Source: 0-14-0-20-45-22 sp041645495 (GTDB taxonomy: Bacteria > Fidelibacterota > UBA2242). Taken from it: a DNA stretch of 12,518 nucleotides. The translations under genes and the position numbers were made by a program. The DNA lies in NCBI GenBank assembly GCA_041645495.1, contig JBAZPZ010000058.1, forward strand, positions 1 to 12,518, in the 5' to 3' direction. The stretch's first letter is position 1; each line of letters starts with the position of its first letter. A model generated the notes under the pieces. It was not told where the DNA came from. It saw only the letters and a list, made by a program, of their open reading frames with translations, and did no database searches. Shown here in pieces: positions 6,397-12,518 of the stretch.

Positions 6397-6921
6397 CTAC
6401 TTCACTATTTCGAAGTCGATAAAATCCACATGATGGAAGATGATCGACTCCGGCGAGCGTTTCTCCGCGTCGCCCTCTTTGGAATGTGTCGCGATGATAT
6501 GCAACACTTCCGGCGGCAAATCGTGCTTGAAAGCTAGTCCGACGCCGCTAAACGGATGCCGGAGTTTTTTCCCAAAGTCAGATTTGGTCGCTTTGCCATC
6601 GACAATTTCATATTCAAAGAGTTTACCGACATCGGCGAGCAAAGCGCCTGCGATCAGATAGTCACGCTGAATCGGCGTTTTCCGATTTCTGTAAGCCGAT
6701 GTAAGAACTTCATCACACGCTATACACATTTTACAGACTGTGCGGACGTGTTCGATGAAAGTGATCCGGACATTCTCCGCCAGTAAAGTAAAAGGGATCG
6801 AAGACAAAATCTCCGGTGTCCAGCCGCGAAATGCCATCGCCTCTTCCCAAACCGCTATGACTTTCGACCGCAATCCCGCGTCGTTGATTTTGTTGACTTC
6901 CGGTAAAATATCTGTTATCAT
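6397..6921 (-). CDS. HD-domain protein with a substituted HD motif
   Basis: A 174-residue protein with the layout of an HD phosphohydrolase: His58 in FIEHVRTV, then ALLADVGKLFEYE at 93-105, His122 in RHPFSGVG, His146 in IIATHSKEG, and Asp166/Asp169 in HHVDFIDFE. The LLxDVGKLxEYE form resembles the HD part of YhaM-like proteins. The motif that should read His-Asp reads Ala96-Asp97, removing one metal ligand while leaving the others in place. Activity may be reduced, changed or lost. It is the first gene of the minus-strand group, with GGAG about 6 bases before the ATG at 6921. Its role beside citrate genes is unknown; a nucleotide-related regulatory role would be a guess. Confidence 0.85.
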   Translation of the reverse strand: MITDILPEVNKINDAGLRSKVIAVWEEAMAFRGWTPEILSSIPFTLLAENVRITFIEHVRTVCKMCIACDEVLTSAYRNRKTPIQRDYLIAGALLADVGKLFEYEIVDGKATKSDFGKKLRHPFSGVGLAFKHDLPPEVLHIIATHSKEGDAEKRSPESIIFHHVDFIDFEIVK

Positions 6922-7147
6922 ACTCGCTCCATCTTGTTCGACTGCAGGTTAAATTATTTAAATTTTCAACGGTAATAACATGCGGAAAATTTATGCTAAT
7001 TCCAGCCAGAAATCAACAGAGACCGCGAAAAGAGACGAAAAGAAGACGAAAGGGGAAGAAAAATATTTTTAACCGCAGAGGAAAGAGAGAAGGAAGTATT
7101 TTTTTCTACGGGACCCCGCCAAAGGTGCGGGAATTATACGAATTTAC

Positions 7148-7214
7148 CCTGTGGAATAGATTTCTTTTATTTACCGATCATTTACCGAAAAAAGGGCGTC
7201 AGTTATTCCACAGG
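7148..7214. repeat. Inverted repeat CCTGTGGAATA in the divergent promoter region
   Basis: CCTGTGGAATA at 7148-7158 pairs perfectly with TATTCCACAGG at 7204-7214. The 45 bases between contain two copies of TTTACCGA about 12 bases apart. It could be another empty inverted-repeat element like those at 2365-2460 and 10247-10341, or a regulatory structure for the divergent operons. It lies 247 bases before the citrate lyase start. Confidence 0.7.
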
Positions 7215-7267
7215 TTGAACTCTGATTTTAATTCGTTTAATTCGTGGGATTCGTGGACATATTCTCT

Positions 7268-7295
7268 ATTTTTCATTCTACATTTTTCATTCTAC
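7268..7295. repeat. 14-base tandem repeat, two copies
   Basis: ATTTTTCATTCTAC occurs at 7268-7281 and 7282-7295, with the start of a third copy (ATTTTC) following. It sits in the pyrimidine-rich part of the gene-free gap. Confidence 0.85.
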
Positions 7296-7448
7296 ATTTT
7301 CCCTTATTTCCCCTATTCCCCTTATCTCCTTTTCTTCTTTTGTCCTTCATATCTTCGTGACTTCGTGGTTCATCTCTCCGTGCGCCTTGCATTTTTCCCA
7401 CGAAAGAGCCAAATTCTGACCGATGTTTACTTTTCAGCACGTAAAACC

Positions 7449-7455
7449 AAGGGGG
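7449..7455 (+). promoter_or_regulatory. Ribosome binding site that sets the TTG start of the citrate lyase fusion
   Basis: AAGGGGG at 7449-7455 lies 5 bases before TTG at 7461. No in-frame ATG fits the CitD alignment, and this is the only Shine-Dalgarno-like site placed where CitD homology begins. It supports TTG as the start. Confidence 0.65.
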
Positions 7456-7460
7456 CAAGA

Positions 7461-8678
7461 TTGAATACCATTGGCTCTGCCGGTAATTATGGCAAAGACG
7501 ACCGCTCAGATTGCGCCGTCGAAATCATCCGGACATCATGCGGCGGCATCGTCGTCGAACTCAACAGCAAAGTCGGTAAGCTATACGGCGATTCCATCGA
7601 GGAACTCTGCCGGGAAGAGATGTCGTTTTTCGGTATCTCCGATGCGCACGTCAAAATCGACGACAGCGGCGCGCTTCCATATATTCTAACGGCAAGAATC
7701 GAAGCCGCACTCAAACAAATCATCGAAACCGACCGCGAATTTTTACCGGAAATGTTGCCGGAAAACCGGTATTCGACCGAAAAAGACCGCCCGCGTCGGT
7801 CGCGCCTATATTTGCCAGGAAATACGCCGAAACTCGCCATCAACGCCGGTTTGCACAGTCCCGACGGAATCATTCTCGATCTGGAAGACTCCATCGCGCC
7901 CGCGAAAAAAGAGGAAGCGCGTTATCTGGTCAGAAACACGCTTCGCGCGCTGAATTTTTACGGCGCCGAACGCATGGTGCGAATCAATCAAATCCCGCAA
8001 GGACTCGACGACTTGAAATTCATCATCCCGCACAACGTGAACCTGATCCTCGTTCCGAAGTGCGAGTCCGCCGATCAAATTCACGTTCTTGAAAAGGAGA
8101 TTATAAAAATTTCCGTGGCGTTCGGCGTAACTCAACCCATCTTCCTCATGCCGATCATCGAAAGCGCGCTGGGCGTCGTCAATGCCACCGAAATTGCGAC
8201 TTCGTCGCCAAATGTCGTCGCACTCGCCGTCGGACTGGAAGATTACACCGCCGATCTGGGTATTCAACGCACGAAAGAGGGACACGAAACTTTCTTTGCT
8301 CGATGCCAGATCGTCAATGCCGCCAAAGCCACTGGAATTCAAGCCATCGATTCGGTTTTTTCCGACGTGGCAGATATGGACGCCTTAAAACAGGTCGTTC
8401 TGGAATCCAAATCGCTCGGCTTTGATGGAATGGGCTGTATTCATCCGCGTCAGATTCCGGCCATTCATAAAAATTACGCGCCGAATCCGGACGAAATCAT
8501 GAAAGCGAAGAAAATTATTAACGCCTATTTTGACGCCGCTGAAAAAGGTCTCGGCGTCGTTGCGCTCGGATCTAAAATGATCGACGCTCCTGTCGTGAAA
8601 AGGGCGCAGAGAACCATCGCTAATGCGATCGAATCCGGAAAATTGTCCGCCGATTGGAGGTCTGAAGATGTCAAATAA
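7461..8678 (+). CDS. citE: Citrate lyase CitD-CitE fusion (acyl carrier domain plus beta subunit)
   Basis: From the TTG at 7461 the protein has 405 residues and two parts. Residues 1 to about 88 match CitD, the acyl carrier subunit: SAGNYGKDDRSDCAVEI at the start, then LYGDSIEEL and KIDDSGALPYILTARIEAAL (compare VDDKGALDCILRARLEA in enteric CitD). After a charged linker, residues 111 to about 390 are CitE of the HpcH/HpaI fold: RSRLYLPGNTPK, IILDLEDS, VPKCES, PIIESALG with metal ligand Glu234, GLEDYTADLG with Asp261, and CIHPRQIPAIH. CitE cleaves citryl-ACP to acetyl-ACP and oxaloacetate; CitD carries the acyl group on a dephospho-CoA-type arm. The two are usually separate genes. The attachment site is unusual: the common ESSD or ESGD reads RSD, leaving Ser16 as the only nearby serine. 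The citF gene overlaps the 3' end. Confidence 0.9.
   Translation: MNTIGSAGNYGKDDRSDCAVEIIRTSCGGIVVELNSKVGKLYGDSIEELCREEMSFFGISDAHVKIDDSGALPYILTARIEAALKQIIETDREFLPEMLPENRYSTEKDRPRRSRLYLPGNTPKLAINAGLHSPDGIILDLEDSIAPAKKEEARYLVRNTLRALNFYGAERMVRINQIPQGLDDLKFIIPHNVNLILVPKCESADQIHVLEKEIIKISVAFGVTQPIFLMPIIESALGVVNATEIATSSPNVVALAVGLEDYTADLGIQRTKEGHETFFARCQIVNAAKATGIQAIDSVFSDVADMDALKQVVLESKSLGFDGMGCIHPRQIPAIHKNYAPNPDEIMKAKKIINAYFDAAEKGLGVVALGSKMIDAPVVKRAQRTIANAIESGKLSADWRSEDVK
8656..8660 (+). promoter_or_regulatory. Ribosome binding site deciding the citF start
   Basis: GGAGG at 8656-8660 lies 7 bases before ATG at 8668 and is inside the end of the preceding gene. It favours MSNNLV as the N-terminus over an in-frame ATG 45 bases upstream that has no such site. 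Confidence 0.8.
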
Positions 8679-10224
8679 TTTAGTTAAAAACGCCGCCGGA
8701 CGCTGGGTGCCGACGGAAGTCAACGGCAAACCGGAAATTCCGTTTCAAGGCATCGGAAAACATCGTCCCGAAGGACGAAAATACGCGCCGAAAATTTCGA
8801 CTTCTCTCGATTTTCCAGCCGACGGGAACAAACTTCTCCCCGATTTAAAAACCGCGCTGATACAATGCGGATTGAAAGACGGCATGACGATTTCGACGCA
8901 TCACCACATGCGGAACGGTGATTTGATTGCCAACCAGATTTTCGCGATCGCGCATGAACTCGGCGTCAAAGACCTCGTCTGGTTTCCGTCCGCTTCGTTT
9001 CCCTGCCACGAACCGCTGATCAAATTCTTGGAAGATGGAACGATCCATCATATCGAAGGCTCGATGAATGGACCGCTCGGGCGTTTTACTTCGCAGGGAA
9101 AAATGAAAGGCGTCGGAATTCTGCGCTCGCATGGCGGACGTTATCAGGCAATTCAGGACGGCGAAGTGAAGATCGACATTGCCGTGCTCGCCGCGCCAAC
9201 TGCCGATTCGTTCGGCAACGCGCATGGTTTAACCGGACCTTCCGCTTGTGGCGGTTTGGGATACGCTTTGCCGGATTATCAATACGCCGACAAGGTCGTC
9301 GTCGTCACCGACAATCTCGTTCAGTTTCCTGCGATTCCAATGCAAATCGTCGGTAACTATGTCGATTACGTTGTGAAAGTCGATAAGATCGGCATTGCCG
9401 AGCAAATCGTTTCCGGGACGACTCAAATCACGAAAAGTCCGGACAGATTGCTCATTGCCGAACTCACGACAAAGTTCTGCGACGCCGCCGGATTGATCAA
9501 AGACGGTTTCTCGTTTCAGATGGGAGCGGGCGGAACGTCGCTCGCGATTGGAATTTTCTTCCACCAAATCCTCAAAGAACGCGGAATCAAGGCGCGATTC
9601 GCGGTCGGCGGCACAACCCAATATTCGGTCAAGATGATCGAAGATGGTTGTCTTGAGTATTTGTTGGACGCACAATCATTCGATCTCGACGCCGTTCGCT
9701 CGATGGGTAAAAATTTAAATCATCCCGACATCTCGATTTTCCACTGCTACGATTTTCATGCGAAAGGCAATTACACGACGATGATGGATGTGATGATTCT
9801 CGGCGCTACCGAAGTCGATGTCAATTTCAACGGCAACGTCGTTACGCATTCCGACGGATATTTGCTCCACGGTATTGGCGGTTGGCAAAATTGTCTTCAT
9901 GCCAAATGCACGATCCTGCCGATTCCTTTGTTCCGCGACCGGATTCCCGTGATTCGCGATGAAGTCACCACGTTGTGTGGTCCGGGCGAATTGATCGATG
10001 TCATCGTCACCGAACGCGGCATCGCAATCAATCCGCTGAGAACCGATTTGATCGACAAAGTCAAAAACTCAGGTTTGCCGATCAGAACCATTCAGCAGTT
10101 GAAAGACGAAGCCGAGCGGATTTGCGGCAAGCCGCAGGATCCCGTTTTCGACGATCAGATCGTCGCCGTCATCAAATGGGTTGACGGAACCGTGATCGAC
10201 GCGGTGAGGAAATTGAGGGAGTAG
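8668..10224 (+). CDS. citF: Citrate lyase alpha subunit (citrate:acetyl-ACP CoA-transferase type)
   Basis: A 518-residue protein, close to the roughly 510 of enteric CitF, and similar along its length. Shared stretches include CGLKDGMTISTHHHMRNGD, HGGRYQAIQDGEVKIDIAVL, FGNAHGLTG, LGYA, DYVVKVDKIG, GFSFQMGAGGTSLAI, LLDAQSFDLDAVRSM, EVDVNFNGNVVTHSDGYL, VDVIVTERGIAINP-like DVIVTERGIAINP, and a C-terminal VVAVIKWVDGTVIDAV. CitF swaps acetyl-ACP for citryl-ACP in the citrate lyase complex. It overlaps the CitDE stop by 11 bases, so translation is probably coupled. Two stretches differ from enteric CitF: the usual SGGHxDTA reads IGGWQNCLHAK, and the YANP.. region reads YDFHAKGNYTT. This may mean altered substrate choice, for example citramalate, but citrate remains the simplest call. 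CitC, CitX and CitG are not in the window. Confidence 0.95.
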   Translation: MSNNLVKNAAGRWVPTEVNGKPEIPFQGIGKHRPEGRKYAPKISTSLDFPADGNKLLPDLKTALIQCGLKDGMTISTHHHMRNGDLIANQIFAIAHELGVKDLVWFPSASFPCHEPLIKFLEDGTIHHIEGSMNGPLGRFTSQGKMKGVGILRSHGGRYQAIQDGEVKIDIAVLAAPTADSFGNAHGLTGPSACGGLGYALPDYQYADKVVVVTDNLVQFPAIPMQIVGNYVDYVVKVDKIGIAEQIVSGTTQITKSPDRLLIAELTTKFCDAAGLIKDGFSFQMGAGGTSLAIGIFFHQILKERGIKARFAVGGTTQYSVKMIEDGCLEYLLDAQSFDLDAVRSMGKNLNHPDISIFHCYDFHAKGNYTTMMDVMILGATEVDVNFNGNVVTHSDGYLLHGIGGWQNCLHAKCTILPIPLFRDRIPVIRDEVTTLCGPGELIDVIVTERGIAINPLRTDLIDKVKNSGLPIRTIQQLKDEAERICGKPQDPVFDDQIVAVIKWVDGTVIDAVRKLRE

Positions 10225-10246
10225 GCCATCGGCGGTGTGCTAATGG

Positions 10247-10341
10247 AACACAGATAACACTGAACAGAACACAGATTTTCACAGAACAAAAATACCGAGT
10301 TTCCTATCTGTGATTTTCTGCCCATCAGTGTCATCTGCGTT
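10247..10341. repeat. Gene-less inverted-repeat element between citF and the carboxyltransferase gene
   Basis: AACACAGATAACACTGA at 10247-10263 matches the reverse complement of 10325-10341 at 15 of 17 positions. Inside, CACAGATTTTCACAG and CTGTGATTTTCTG add more partial pairing, so the transcript could form one long imperfect hairpin. The rest of the 236-base gap (10225-10460) shows no gene. The element begins 22 bases after the citF stop. No T-run follows, so a terminator role is not supported. Confidence 0.75.
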
Positions 10342-10428
10342 CTCCCTCTCCCAACTTTCCCTAAACTCTTTTCACTTTATTTATTAAATTCAATCGCTTT
10401 TTCATATCATCGTCATCTCATCAAAATC

Positions 10429-10449
10429 GATAACCGAACATTTGTTATC
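10429..10449. promoter_or_regulatory. Small inverted repeat before the carboxyltransferase start, possible operator
   Basis: GATAAC (10429-10434) and GTTATC (10444-10449) form a 6-base inverted repeat with a 9-base spacer, directly before the AGGA ribosome binding site at 10450-10453. The position would suit an operator or an RNA structure affecting translation, but a repeat this short can arise by chance. Confidence 0.3.
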
Positions 10450-10460
10450 AGGATAATTTT

Positions 10461-12104
10461 ATGACCCAAAAATTACGCATTCGCGATTTAACACTCAGAG
10501 ACGGACAACAGTCTCAATTTGCAACCCGCATGAATCAACAACAGGTCGATCGTCTGCTTCCACTTTATCGCCAGGCAAACTTTTACGCGATGGAAGTCTG
10601 GGGCGGCGCCGTTCCCGATTCCGTCATGCGCTATTTGAGTGAAAATCCATGGTATCGTCTCGAAAGCATCAAAACCGGCATCGGCGATTCTTCCAAATTA
10701 ACGGCATTGTCACGCGGACGAAATCTCTTCGGTTACAATCCATATCCCGACGAAGTCATCGAAGGTTTCTGCCGCAATGCCCTGCAATCCGGCGTCGATA
10801 TCATGCGCATTTTTGACGCGTTGAACGACCTGAACAACATGCGTTCGACGATCAAATTCGTCAAAGAAAACGGCGGCATTGCCGATTGTGCGATCTGTTA
10901 TACCGTCGATCCAAAATTCACCAAAAGCGAGCGGTTCAAAGCGTTTTTCAACGGGAAAAAACTTCCGAAAAATGTCTTCACCGTCAAATATTTCCTCCGA
11001 AAAGCGAAGAAACTCGAGAAAATGGGCGCCGACATGATCACGATCAAAGATATGGCGGGACTCATTCATCCCGGTTTCGCATCGCCGTTAGTCAAAGCCT
11101 TTAAAAAAGAACTCTCCATTCCTGTCGATATGCACACGCATTGTACGCCGGGATACGGGCTGGCGACCGTTCTGATTTCTATCGTTAACGGCATCGATAT
11201 TGTCGATACGGTCATCGGCAATTTCGCGGGCGGACCGGCGGCGCCTGCATTCGATCTCATCCAGATTTTCTGCAACAAACTTGGAATCGATACCGGCGTC
11301 AATCTTTCTGCCGTCGTCGAAATCAACAAGCATCTGAAAGAAATTCGTCAGGAACTCGCCAAATTCGATGAAACCAAGCAATTCCCCCTCGAATTTGACA
11401 TCACGAAAGATGTTTTGCCGAAGGAAATCAACCGCTTGTTCGATGAGGCAATCGATTACGCTAAAGCGGACAAAATCGAGAAGTTGTTATCAACCTGCCA
11501 GCAGATCGAGAAATATTTTCTATATCCACCTGCAAACGAAGCAGTCAAACACGCCGAAATCCCCGGCGGTATGTACACCAACATGCTCGCCCAGTTGCAA
11601 GCCGCAAAACTCGACCAGCTTCTGCCGAAAGTTTTAAAGATCATTCCGCGCGTTCGACTCGATGCCGGATGCGTTCCGCTCGTTACGCCAACCAGTCAAA
11701 TCGTCGGTGTGCAGGCCGTCAACTGCGTAACAGACGGAGCGAAAGGTCTCGAACCTTTTTACACAACGACGTCGAATCAATTCGTCAATTTAGTCAAAGG
11801 AAGTTACGGCAAGACGCCCATTCCCGTCGATCCCGAATTCCGGAAAAAGATCACGGGTTCAGCCACAGAAATTCCGTACGACACTTCGTCCTACAAGAAA
11901 CAGGAAAATCCCGTTTTGCCGGATTGCGGATTCGTGAAGTTGGCGAAAAGCGAAAAAGACGAATTGTTGCTTGAACTTTTCCCAATGGTTGCGTCCGGTT
12001 ATTTGAAGCAGGTTCGGAAAGAAGAATTTGATGTCACGCAGGAAATCGAAAATGCCAACGAAAAAAACAGCGTCTATATTCAGGTCTCCGGGTCAATCGA
12101 GTAG
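10461..12104 (+). CDS. Carboxyltransferase of the pyruvate carboxylase B / oxaloacetate decarboxylase alpha family, without biotin domain
   Basis: A 547-residue protein with the TIM-barrel carboxyltransferase layout: TLRDGQQS with metal ligand Asp14, AMEVWGGA, LSRGRNLFGYNPYPDEV, DIMRIFDALND, TIKDMAGL with Lys196 (the lysine carbamylated in the family), and DMHTHCTPG with His225 and His227. The C-terminal PTSQIVGVQAV and YGKTPIPVDPEFRKKITG belong to the domain after the barrel. Relatives move CO2 between biotin and pyruvate or oxaloacetate (PycB, OadA, transcarboxylase 5S). No biotinyl domain or M-K-M site is present, so any carrier would be a separate protein. The catalytic threonine region (GMTSQP in pyruvate carboxylase) reads GGPAAP, putting Pro259 at the threonine position. 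The ATG follows AGGA by 7 bases. Its place after citrate lyase suggests action on oxaloacetate, though the missing threonine makes the exact reaction uncertain. Confidence 0.85.
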   Translation: MTQKLRIRDLTLRDGQQSQFATRMNQQQVDRLLPLYRQANFYAMEVWGGAVPDSVMRYLSENPWYRLESIKTGIGDSSKLTALSRGRNLFGYNPYPDEVIEGFCRNALQSGVDIMRIFDALNDLNNMRSTIKFVKENGGIADCAICYTVDPKFTKSERFKAFFNGKKLPKNVFTVKYFLRKAKKLEKMGADMITIKDMAGLIHPGFASPLVKAFKKELSIPVDMHTHCTPGYGLATVLISIVNGIDIVDTVIGNFAGGPAAPAFDLIQIFCNKLGIDTGVNLSAVVEINKHLKEIRQELAKFDETKQFPLEFDITKDVLPKEINRLFDEAIDYAKADKIEKLLSTCQQIEKYFLYPPANEAVKHAEIPGGMYTNMLAQLQAAKLDQLLPKVLKIIPRVRLDAGCVPLVTPTSQIVGVQAVNCVTDGAKGLEPFYTTTSNQFVNLVKGSYGKTPIPVDPEFRKKITGSATEIPYDTSSYKKQENPVLPDCGFVKLAKSEKDELLLELFPMVASGYLKQVRKEEFDVTQEIENANEKNSVYIQVSGSIE

Positions 12105-12212
12105 GGAGAAACAGCCCACGGATCACACGGAATCACACGGAAAGTCTTTTTATGTTTAGAGAAAGTACTGTTATAAAATCTTCTGTAAATATTTTCCGTG
12201 TCCTCGAGTTTA

Positions 12213-12230
12213 TCCCGATACTATTCGGGA
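12213..12230. repeat. Small hairpin TCCCGA-N6-TCGGGA, second copy
   Basis: TCCCGATACTATTCGGGA has the same 6-base stem as 6340-6357 with a different 6-base loop. The covarying-free stem and changed loop point to a dispersed repeat rather than chance. Again it sits beside a GxxExxY gene. Confidence 0.75.
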
Positions 12231-12238
12231 CGTATTCC

Positions 12239-12253
12239 CCCGCACTTTGCGGG
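12239..12253. repeat. Small hairpin CCCGCA-CTT-TGCGGG
   Basis: A 6-base GC-rich stem with a 3-base loop. A related stem, CCCGC with a 7-base loop and GCGGG, occurs at 7115-7131 in the divergent gap. It is followed by a pyrimidine run after an intervening GC stretch, so a weak terminator for the carboxyltransferase transcript is possible but not clear. Confidence 0.55.
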
Positions 12254-12330
12254 ATTCCGCGGGCTTCTCTTTTTCTCTTTCCCACGGATCACACGGAAGG
12301 TTTTTTACATGCATAAAATGAAGGTAGTGA

Positions 12331-12518
12331 GTGGAATCTGATTTATTATACAAAGATGAGTCTTTTTTAATTTTAAAGGCATGTTTTGAAGTTTATAAAA
12401 AATTGGGGTGCGGCTTTCTCGAGGCAGTTTATCAGGAATGTCTCGAGATAGAATTCGATTTTTTAAAAATCCCCTATGCATCCCAGCGCGAACTTGAACT
12501 GTTTTACAGAGGGAAAAA
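12331..12518 (+). CDS. GxxExxY family protein, N-terminal part
   Basis: A GTG at 12331 begins an open frame that continues past the window's right edge (62 codons seen). An in-frame stop lies immediately upstream at 12328-12330, and AAGG at 12321-12324 gives a fair ribosome binding site. The protein reads ESDLLYKDESFLILKACFEV, then KKLGCGFLEAVYQECLEIE, with GFLEAVY as the family motif, then QRELELFYRGK as in other members. It is a second copy of the family in this window and differs strongly in sequence from the one at 5924-6307, so it is not a recent duplicate. The nuclease-like C-terminal core lies outside the window. It is preceded by the CCCACGGATCACACGGAA repeat. Confidence 0.88.
   Translation, partial: MESDLLYKDESFLILKACFEVYKKLGCGFLEAVYQECLEIEFDFLKIPYASQRELELFYRGK

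Larger units (their letters stand above)
6922..7460. other. Divergent intergenic region, no gene seen
   Basis: This gap lies between the two divergent first genes and must hold promoters for both, though I cannot place -35/-10 pairs with confidence. From about 7020 to 7105 it is purine-rich with spaced GACGAAA copies (7034-7040, 7045-7051). From 7268 to 7390 it is pyrimidine-rich with a 14-base tandem repeat and phrases of the CTTCGTGACTTCGTGG type. An inverted repeat lies at 7148-7214. A reading frame stays open through the gap in phase with the citrate lyase gene, but its predicted residues are low-complexity and basic then aromatic-rich, unlike any citrate lyase N-terminus, so I treat it as non-coding. 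Confidence 0.75.
12115..12298. repeat. Repeat block: 18-base direct repeat and inverted repeat
   Basis: CCCACGGATCACACGGAA occurs exactly at 12115-12132 and again at 12281-12298. Within the block, ACACGGAAA (12135-12143) pairs with TTTCCGTGT (12193-12201) as a 9-base inverted repeat with 49 bases between, resembling another empty element. The second direct copy lies 32 bases before the GxxExxY start and would be the left arm of a gene-carrying unit whose right arm is outside the window. No gene is seen between 12105 and 12330. Confidence 0.8.

Noticed and set aside
7273..7458. 61-codon minus-strand frame in the divergent gap
   Set aside because: The residues are a run of Lys, Arg, Gly and Asn produced by purine-rich repeats; no homology or ribosome binding site seen.
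6993..7460. In-frame 156-codon extension in front of the citrate lyase fusion
   Set aside because: The predicted residues are low-complexity (basic, then aromatic and proline-rich), the DNA is repeat-like, and CitD homology and a good ribosome binding site begin only at the TTG at 7461.
10461..12104. 2-isopropylmalate synthase or HMG-CoA lyase as an alternative for the TIM-barrel protein
   Set aside because: The C-terminal PTSQIVGVQAV and YGKTPIPVDPEFRKK segments belong to the post-barrel domain of biotin-dependent carboxyltransferases and are not found in those families.
12231..12280. Rho-independent terminator after the carboxyltransferase gene
   Set aside because: The GC-rich stem at 12239-12253 is followed by more GC sequence before the pyrimidine run, and it lies about 135 bases after the stop; the dispersed-repeat explanation fits better.

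Overview
The window is one dense stretch of a bacterial chromosome. It holds two divergent gene groups separated by a 539-base gap (6922-7460). The sequence alone does not fix the taxon. Intergenic DNA is full of diverse short repeat 'phrases', and small stand-alone genes of the four-helix-bundle and GxxExxY families are interspersed. That combination suggests an uncultivated lineage of the FCB superphylum or a similar candidate phylum (inference, low confidence).

Minus-strand group, read from 6921 down to 1: an HD-domain protein with a substituted HD motif; a GxxExxY protein; a LeuC-type aconitase-family large subunit; a four-helix-bundle protein; the matching LeuD-type small subunit; an isocitrate/isopropylmalate-family dehydrogenase; a MmgE/PrpD-family protein; LemA; and the start of a secreted TPM-domain (YgcG-like) protein cut by the window edge. 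Plus-strand group, from 7461 to the right: a citrate lyase protein in which the acyl-carrier subunit CitD is fused to the beta subunit CitE; CitF, overlapping it by 11 bases; a carboxyltransferase of the pyruvate carboxylase B/oxaloacetate decarboxylase alpha type without a biotin domain; and the 5' part of a second GxxExxY gene.

Taken together, the metabolic genes form a citrate node. CitDE plus CitF would cleave citrate to acetate and oxaloacetate, and the carboxyltransferase-like protein would act on oxaloacetate or pyruvate. The LeuCD-type hydro-lyase plus the dehydrogenase would interconvert citrate, isocitrate and 2-oxoglutarate. The MmgE/PrpD protein could handle a (methyl)citrate or aconitate side reaction. 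Substrates are inferred from family and context. CitC, CitX, CitG, a biotin carrier, biotin carboxylase and citrate synthase are not in the window.

The most unusual feature is a set of short inverted-repeat units, each with different arm sequences. In the minus-strand operon three of them lie between one gene's stop codon and the next gene's ribosome binding site. Two of these enclose a small orphan gene (four-helix bundle at 4165-4616; GxxExxY at 5895-6332) and one is empty (2365-2460). More gene-less pairs occur at 7148-7214, 10247-10341 and 12135-12201. A further repeat stretch leads into the GxxExxY gene at the right edge. In one case the repeat supplies the last codons and stop of the LeuC-like gene. 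These look like small cargo-carrying or empty intergenic elements without a recognisable transposase.
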